23,445 nucleotides of DNA from positions 1 to 23,445 of the forward strand of contig JBHJMP010001019.1 of the NCBI GenBank assembly GCA_043381765.1, in the 5' to 3' direction. The translations under genes and the position numbers were made by a program. Below, one piece after another: positions 17,770 through 23,445 of the stretch; the stretch's first letter is position 1; each line of letters opens with the position of its first letter. The DNA comes from Collodictyon triciliatum. Its lineage: Eukaryota > CRuMs. The notes under the pieces are model-generated. The model was not told the DNA's origin and ran no database searches. It saw nothing but the letters and a program-made list of their open reading frames with translations.

Positions 17770-17910
17770 CTGGATTTTATAATATGAATACCAACTTGAT
17801 CATTATATGATGATTGAATCCAAATTTATACATGAAAATAATATAAAAGTATATATTATATATAACGTAAAGTACTTGCGTAAGTGGTGGCAGATAAAAT
17901 AGCCCGCTAC

Positions 17911-18430
17911 CTGCAGCTCTTCCAGAACCGGATATTAATTCTGGAAGACAAAACATTTCAATTAAAACACTATTATCAACTCTGAGATAGGAGCACCACA
18001 ACCCCCCTCTGAGACTATCTGTATTACTATCAACAATTTTATTATCATCGTAAATAGTTATTAGCCGCAAATGCGCGAGATGGGTGCCAAGCGCCACCCA
18101 ACAGCACAGCACATGCAGCTCAAGCCAACGGTCTGACCTTATTCGGAAATAGGAAATTGCCATATTCGCAAAGGCCTCGGATACACCATTGCAGTTTCCA
18201 CATCAGGGTCGAGAGGCCAGCCCGGGGTAACTGCCATCTTCTTTGGCCAGCGGCGGAAGACAGGCCGGATAAAGTTGCCTTTCTGACCAATGCCGATGCG
18301 GTGTGTGAAGGCGTGCATATCTGCCGCGAACCTGTCTGCAGACTCGCAAAAAGTCTGTAGGGTCTCGGCTTTGTGGAATGAGAAAACAGAGCCAGGGTCA
18401 TGGGAGCGTCCTTCTCAGGCGCACTCCGCG
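17911..18430 (-). CDS. Candidate 5' exons of the cyclase gene
   Basis: The minus strand is GC-rich and open here, unlike the AT-rich introns around it. One exon probably ends at 17911 (GSGRAA, donor gtagcg): a one-base overhang there completes a Glu codon with the AA that opens the exon at 17769. The same frame extends back as SYFRIRSDRWLELHVLCCWV to at least 18163. Farther upstream, two different frames are open: one contains KGNFIRPVFRRWPKKMAVTPG and ends at a TAA at 18142-18144, and another begins MTARSAPEKDAPMT at about 18437 and could splice at an AAG|gtcaga donor near 18131. I cannot tell which frame is used or which ATG starts the protein. No known sensor domain was recognised. Confidence 0.45.
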
Positions 18431-18478
18431 CTGTCATCTTGGGAGGAGGGAGAGAAGACCAAAAGGAACAAAAGAAGA

Positions 18479-18512
18479 CCAAACCCTAACCATCTTGCAC
18501 AAATTGAAAGGA
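18479..18512 (+). repeat. Dispersed repeat, copy 1 (intergenic)
   Basis: The sequence CCAAACCCT, two bases, then a 23-nt block starting CCATCTTGCACAAATT and ending GAAAGGA recurs at 19706-19740 in the same orientation. The 23-nt block (18490-18512 and 19718-19740) is identical. This copy is in the divergent cyclase/phosphodiesterase interval. Confidence 0.9.
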
Positions 18513-18601
18513 CGCATTAAAAAGAAGAAAAAGGAAAGTAGAAAAGAAGAAAAATAAAAAAAGAAGGTAAAAATTTCAGAACGGAGGTAAAACATGTAGG
18601 A

Positions 18602-18680
<79 letters not shown>
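18602..18680. repeat. (ATT)n trinucleotide microsatellite
   Basis: About 26 uninterrupted ATT units lie between the divergent cyclase and phosphodiesterase genes, 112 bp upstream of the phosphodiesterase ATG. Confidence 0.97.
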
Positions 18681-18685
<5 letters not shown>

Positions 18686-18791
18686 TTTACGAGTTTGCGT
18701 TTCTCTTTTTCATCTTCTTTCCTCCTTCATTTTGTTTACTTGGCTGTGCTTTGAAGACAAGATCATCACAGCAGACGCAAAAGCGCATTGC

Positions 18792-21700
18792 ATGAAAGGA
18801 CGGCTTGGGCAGGACAATAGTGTGGTTTCATTCCGCTCGTCTGCGTCCACACTTCTTCCGTTTATAGAGTCGGCAGAGCCTGGGGAATCGGCTGATAACG
18901 AAGCAGTGCGTGGAGACTACCGCGAAGGTGATGTTGTTGAAGGCCAATGTGCACGTCCGGAGCCGCTTCGCATAGAATGTGATATGCACCCATTATCTCT
19001 TCGTTTTTATAAGGTTTGCTCTTCTTCTTTATCCCCTATAAATGTTGCTATATTCCTTTCCAAAAGTGACTGTTCTCGTCCTTTTCGTTTATCTTTTGAT
19101 GGCCATGTGTTGTCAATCATTCGTATGTTCCTTTGAGACTTAATCGAAGCTGGATTTAATTTTATAAAGCTTTTTTTTCTATTTAATGTGGTTACGTGCA
19201 AAATTGAATTAATTTGACGTATAGAATTCCAAGCTTGAGGCTCAGTTCAATGTGTTTCATGCAGATAGGCAGAAAAGAACTCTTCAAGGACTATATACAG
19301 CCATCGTGAGGATATCATTTTTGAATATGCATTTTGACGACTGCCCATTTTAATTTAATCTTTCATTCACATACATGATAATTTATCAAGTTTATAATTG
19401 CCAGCATTATCCTTGCTTCATTAAGTTAAATACAAAAGTGTACTCTTTATCCATATGTCGCGCTTATAATCCGATTATTTTCAGGTTTCTGTTCTATGCC
19501 TGACTCTTGGATTTAAGATTGCAGACGAAGTCGATAGCAATAGTGATAAAGTATTTGGTATTATACTAATGTCTGGATTTATCATATTGGCACCTGTTTC
19601 CATGCTTGTAGCTACATTTACTAGGTTCGCGCCATTAAATACATTTGTCCTAAAAGAACAATACAAATAATTCAGATTGGTTGCATTGCATTATGATTTT
19701 TGAAGCCAAACCCTCCACCATCTTGCACAAATTGAAAGGAATAAAAAATGATATATTTCTGCAGGTTCTACCGGAAAGCGTTTATCCCAGGCTCTATTCT
19801 CACAGGTGTCGTAGTTTCGGTTTTGTATATTCGGATTAATGTATGGAATGAAGATATTGATGAATCAGTCGATGTAGTCGTCTATCTCCTGTGTGGATTT
19901 AGTTTCTTGACGTGTCTCCAATTCCCATATGTGGTAAATACTAAGTCAAAGTTTCGACCTTTGTCCCTTTCAACAAAGCCCTTTTTCTTTCTATGGAGTA
20001 TTTTAAGAAGGGACTTGATCGATAGTTTTCTATTTTAGAACTATAATGATTTCAATATGAATGTAACAGGGAATTATGAACTCGATGGTTATTATAAATG
20101 CCATGATTGAGTGGTCTTCGTCTGGTTTACTGAGTGGGAATGATGAGAGAGTGAAAAAATTCTTCCGTATATTTATTACCGCTTTAATATTCTCTTTTTA
20201 TGCTTATCGGCGTGACTACCACTCCAGGTGAAACATTTGCACGATAATACTTAATTTTTTCCAGATTTTTTTCATGAATTCAGTTTTTATATTCACTGAA
20301 AAATTGCATCTCCTATCATAGGCGCAATTTCTTATCATTCTATCGCATTCTTTCTCATAACAAGGTAAGATAACTTCTGATTAATATGAACAGATACCTG
20401 ATAGCTCAAGGATAATTACTAGGAAGCTGAGTTTAATTGCATAAAATTACCCCATCTCCATATTCATTAGACTATGGGCGAACAGCTAGGCAGACAGAGG
20501 AGAAGTAGCATGTCAAAACCGAGCGATTCTGATGAAATGACATTAAAGAGAATAATTTATGCTCTTCGAGAAATTCGCCAAATCGCAGGTTTGAATGATA
20601 TATAGCCAAATCTCAATCGATCAATCAATCAATCAATCAACCAATCAACCAATCAACCAATCAACCAATCAACCAATCAACCAATCAACCAATCAACCAA
20701 TCAACCAATCAACCTGAGGGTAGAATTTCTAAGTATTTTCAAATAATTATTTAGCTATTATTGAAGGAAATAATGGTTAACTATAGCATTTAACCTTTAG
20801 TATCCAAGGAACTTATTGTGAAAGAAGCAATAACCAAGCTCGACGAAGCAGTTGACACATTGATTCGAAATCGTGACGTCTTTCTCCCAAATATCCCCCA
20901 TCAAATACTCTCAGGAAACATAAGTAATGAAATTATTATAATTTTTTTTGTTTACAATTGTATAAGGGAACTACTGTATATTTTGTCACGCTCATTGAAA
21001 GAAAAATTATTAAGGGAGGCATAAGAAATTTACTAATTTTATTTATTTATTTATGTTAGATGTTGAATCAGATATTTCGTCATGGCTTCTCACTGAATCT
21101 CCATCTCAGAAAGACTTACGTTCTCCAGAAGTCGTTCCTTCGGTTTGCATTTGCTTAAAGACTTTTCAGTTTACCAGACTTTATCATTACAATGGGAACA
21201 TGAGCGTATGTAAACACAACCATAATCAGGACTTCCCTCGTCGACCTTCTTTGGGGAATATCATTCGTGGGAGAAGAAAGTATACGTTTATATTTGATTT
21301 TGCATCGTAACTTAAAAAGATAGTGGTATGAGTGATACTCTACAAACTGAAACAGACATAGTTCCGATTTTTTAAAATAATTGGTTATCCATACAGCTCT
21401 GCAACGAAAGGTGTAGGGCTTCCACCTTTATCTATTCGCCCTCTCGGTGACTACGAATTAAATACAGAGTAAGCTAATCAGCAACTATGATAAAATGATT
21501 GGTCTAAGTATAATATTTTTAGGCCTATAGCTTATAATGTATGGCAGTCCTTGGAGAAAGAATTCAACAAACTTATGCTAATATGTTTTTTACATTATGA
21601 AAATAACCACATCTATGTAGAGAAACTGCTGCAATACTTGGGTTCTTGGATGTGAACGTCAATCAATGGGATTTCAACATATTCGAGTTCTCTGAAAAAT

Positions 21701-23209
21701 GTCGAGGTGTGACATTTAAATATCAATAAATGAAAATTTAAATGAAAATGATGAGACACCAACATTTCTGTCATAATATTTCGAAGGATGTTAAATTGTT
21801 CATTATAATACAAATTGCTAGCAAACTTTGAAAGCTTATAGAATTACCAAAAGAAATCGCACTTAATGTAATCCAGGTCGGCCACTTTACCATCTGGCTA
21901 GTTATCTTTTTAAGAAATATGATTTGTTAAAGAAATTTAATGTCGACCACAACAAGGTATTTATCATTTTACAATAATATTCCATCGCTACAACATCCGA
22001 CTCAAGTTCCTGAATCTAGTCTATGAGGTATCCAATTAATGTATATAAAAACTCTAGTTTGAAATGTTTCTGACTGTAATCGAAAATGGATATCATGGTG
22101 ATAACCCGTACCATAATTCCATCCATGCCGCAGGTTAATATATCCTATGGAAGCAACATTCTGTTTTTCAAGAGTATTTGCTTGAATTTGAATTTTTCAG
22201 ATTTTTAGATGAAAATTATATATGTTTCTTATTTACTGCGCATAGACGTTCTCCAAAGTACCCATCAGATTCTTGTTCAAAGCGGACTTGCTACGTATCC
22301 TTTAATTATGCCACCCTGGGTTTTTTTGTATACGATCTATATAAATTTATCCAATCAAGTTACACGTATGTAAGCCTTAATAGACTCAGATTCTTTGATG
22401 ATTCTGAAATTTTTGCGTTACTCATCGCTGCCATAGTACACGATATTGACCATCCAGTATATTAATTATCACTACTTTGTGAACAAGTTTGAGTTTGGCC
22501 CAGATATATGAAAAAGGAAAAGAAGGGGTAAAGGGACTTGTGAATTACTAGCCCTTATTTAAACTAGGGACGCACTAATATCTTCATGGTTGCAACAGAG
22601 TCGGAACACGCTCTTATATATAATGACAAATCTGTAAGTTCACGCTTTATTTAATTTCAACATCTTTTGTATAGTTTAGAGGATATAAACATTTATATGT
22701 AATTACTTTGAAGATATTTTGCCTTTTTTTTTTTTTTTGATAAAGACCCTATATGGTTAAGGTTTTGGAAAATCATCATTCTTCCACAGCCTTTCGTGTA
22801 ATTCGAGAATCTCGGTCGAACATACTTGAGTCCCTTCCAAAAGCAGAGTAAATATTATATATTACTTTTAATAATAATTAGATTATGTGTGCATTTTTAT
22901 TTCTTGTGCATAGGCTTTATTTTATTCTTTACATAGTTTTGCGTTTGCTCTCCACCATGCGCACCTATCTCGCCCCTTGTATGGCACAACCTCGCTGCAC
23001 TTTGAATCGAATAAAGGAATTTTTTTTAAAGATTTATTTTTTCTAAAAAAAAATAATTTGCAATTCCACTTAGTCGAAAGGCTCTTCGCTCTAGCATTAT
23101 CGAACTCATATTGGCAACTGATTTATCGCAGCATTTTGACATCGTCGCTAAATTTAAAGGGAAACTTGACTCAGAAGGTTCATTATTTATCTACAAAGCC
23201 CCTTCATAT
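18792..23209 (+). CDS. Membrane-anchored class I cyclic nucleotide phosphodiesterase (3' end missing)
   Basis: Nineteen exons join in phase: 18792-19013, 19225-19305, 19485-19624, 19765-19933, 20070-20227, 20322-20364, 20471-20588, 20801-20923, 21060-21279, 21397-21468, 21523-21546 (weak donor gtcctt), 21621-21706, 21877-21956, 22058-22133, 22246-22294, 22390-22456, 22568-22633, 22762-22847 and 23074-23209; 672 residues are visible. ATG 18792 is the first in frame. Residues about 97-255 hold five or six hydrophobic segments (for example VFGIILMSGFIILAPVSMLV and FFRIFITALIFSFYAY). A linker follows with RRSSMS (281-286) and RRPSLG (412-417), both fitting the PKA consensus. The catalytic domain has YHNSIHAADV (His531 and His535), VHDIDHPG (His571, Asp572), ATESEHALIYNDKSVLENHH and ELILATDLSQHF. 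It should hydrolyse cAMP and/or cGMP; specificity cannot be read because the glutamine pocket and the third metal Asp lie beyond the window. Multi-pass N-termini are known in apicomplexan phosphodiesterases. Confidence 0.94.
19706..19740 (+). repeat. Dispersed repeat, copy 2 (phosphodiesterase intron)
   Basis: This is the second copy of the element at 18479-18512, with an identical 23-nt block at 19718-19740. It lies in the intron 19625-19764, ending 24 bp before the next exon. Confidence 0.9.
20622..20714. repeat. (AATC)n then (CCAATCAA)n microsatellite
   Basis: Several AATC units turn into about nine CCAATCAA units. The array lies in the phosphodiesterase intron 20589-20800, just downstream of the exon with the RRSSMS motif. 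Confidence 0.95.
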
Positions 23210-23445
23210 GTATGTATATATATATATATATCATGTATCTAATATGTTAATGTAGCCAACAATTTGTTCGGAGGGAGTTTCTATATCACAGAAAAATTTT
23301 TACGTGATCAATATAATTTTTTCGTTGTTTTTTCCTTTCATTCTTCGTTCCCTTTTTCGCAAGAGGGGGGGGGGGGGGGGTTGGATTTTTTTTGTTACCC
23401 CCCGGTGGGGTTTTTTTTTTTAAATTGGTAAATTAACTTTTTTAT
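23210..23445. other. Phosphodiesterase intron start and low-quality contig end
   Basis: The donor gtatgt at 23210 opens an intron with a (TA)n tract. A possible acceptor (aatgtag) near 23256 could start a further exon, but its frame gives no recognisable phosphodiesterase sequence. From about 23364 the DNA becomes long homopolymer runs (about 18 G, then C, G and T blocks) that look like sequencing or assembly degradation at a contig end, so the final catalytic exons are absent. Confidence 0.75.

Larger units (their letters stand above)
18438..18791. promoter_or_regulatory. Candidate bidirectional promoter between cyclase and phosphodiesterase
   Basis: The most upstream plausible minus-strand cyclase start is near 18437 and the first in-frame plus-strand ATG of the phosphodiesterase is 18792, leaving about 350 bp between divergent coding regions. 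The interval holds one copy of a repeated element (18479-18512), A-rich DNA, an (ATT)n array at 18602-18680 and a pyrimidine-rich stretch at 18701-18735. No TATA box or known factor site can be defended. Confidence 0.5.

Noticed and set aside
20622-20714. CRISPR-like or satellite array
   Set aside because: Units are 4-8 nt with no spacers, in an intron of a eukaryotic gene: a plain microsatellite.
21143-21169. 27-nt intron within the phosphodiesterase exon 21060-21279
   Set aside because: GT and AG ends exist, but 27 nt is far shorter than other introns here and the sequence is open in frame, so I read it as exon.

Overview
This window is nuclear DNA from an intron-rich eukaryote, probably a protist. 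Coding exons are islands of higher GC in AT-rich introns and spacers. Introns are short (about 45-230 nt) with GT...AG ends, and the reading phase is kept across almost every junction I could rebuild. TAA and TAG both act as stops, so the standard code fits. Microsatellites are abundant: (CAAACAAAAA)n, (GTTTTT)n, (TAA)n, (ATT)n, (AAAGAC)n and (AATC/AACC)n. Together with a flagellar-type NME7, a multi-pass membrane phosphodiesterase and a bacterial-looking class III cyclase, this suggests a rhizarian or similar protist. A foraminiferan such as Reticulomyxa is one candidate, but that is inference. One run of 259 N and a degraded right end show that this is a draft contig.

Layout, left to right: a repeat block and the 3' end of an unidentified plus-strand gene (172-451); a roughly 1 kb spacer; a plus-strand gene of many exons for an all-helical, HEAT/ARM-like protein that I could not name (1475-6737); a complete nine-exon NME7 nucleoside diphosphate kinase gene (7316-9601, 385 aa); a spacer; a complete eight-exon DEAD-box helicase of the DDX3/Ded1 group (10573-13761, 717 aa); a 1.4 kb convergent spacer; a minus-strand class III adenylyl cyclase (stop at 15168, exons back to at least 17769 and probably to about 18430, with the assembly gap inside); a short promoter-like interval; and a plus-strand membrane-anchored class I cyclic nucleotide phosphodiesterase (18792 to beyond the end of the window).

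The most interesting arrangement is the head-to-head pair of a cyclase that should make cAMP and a membrane phosphodiesterase that should degrade it. They are separated by a small bidirectional promoter candidate. The phosphodiesterase linker carries two motifs of the RRxS type recognised by cAMP-dependent protein kinase, one of them nearly the classic PKA peptide. Together these look like a compact cAMP synthesis, breakdown and feedback module. The cyclase ends in a tail that I associate with bacterial class IIIb cyclases.
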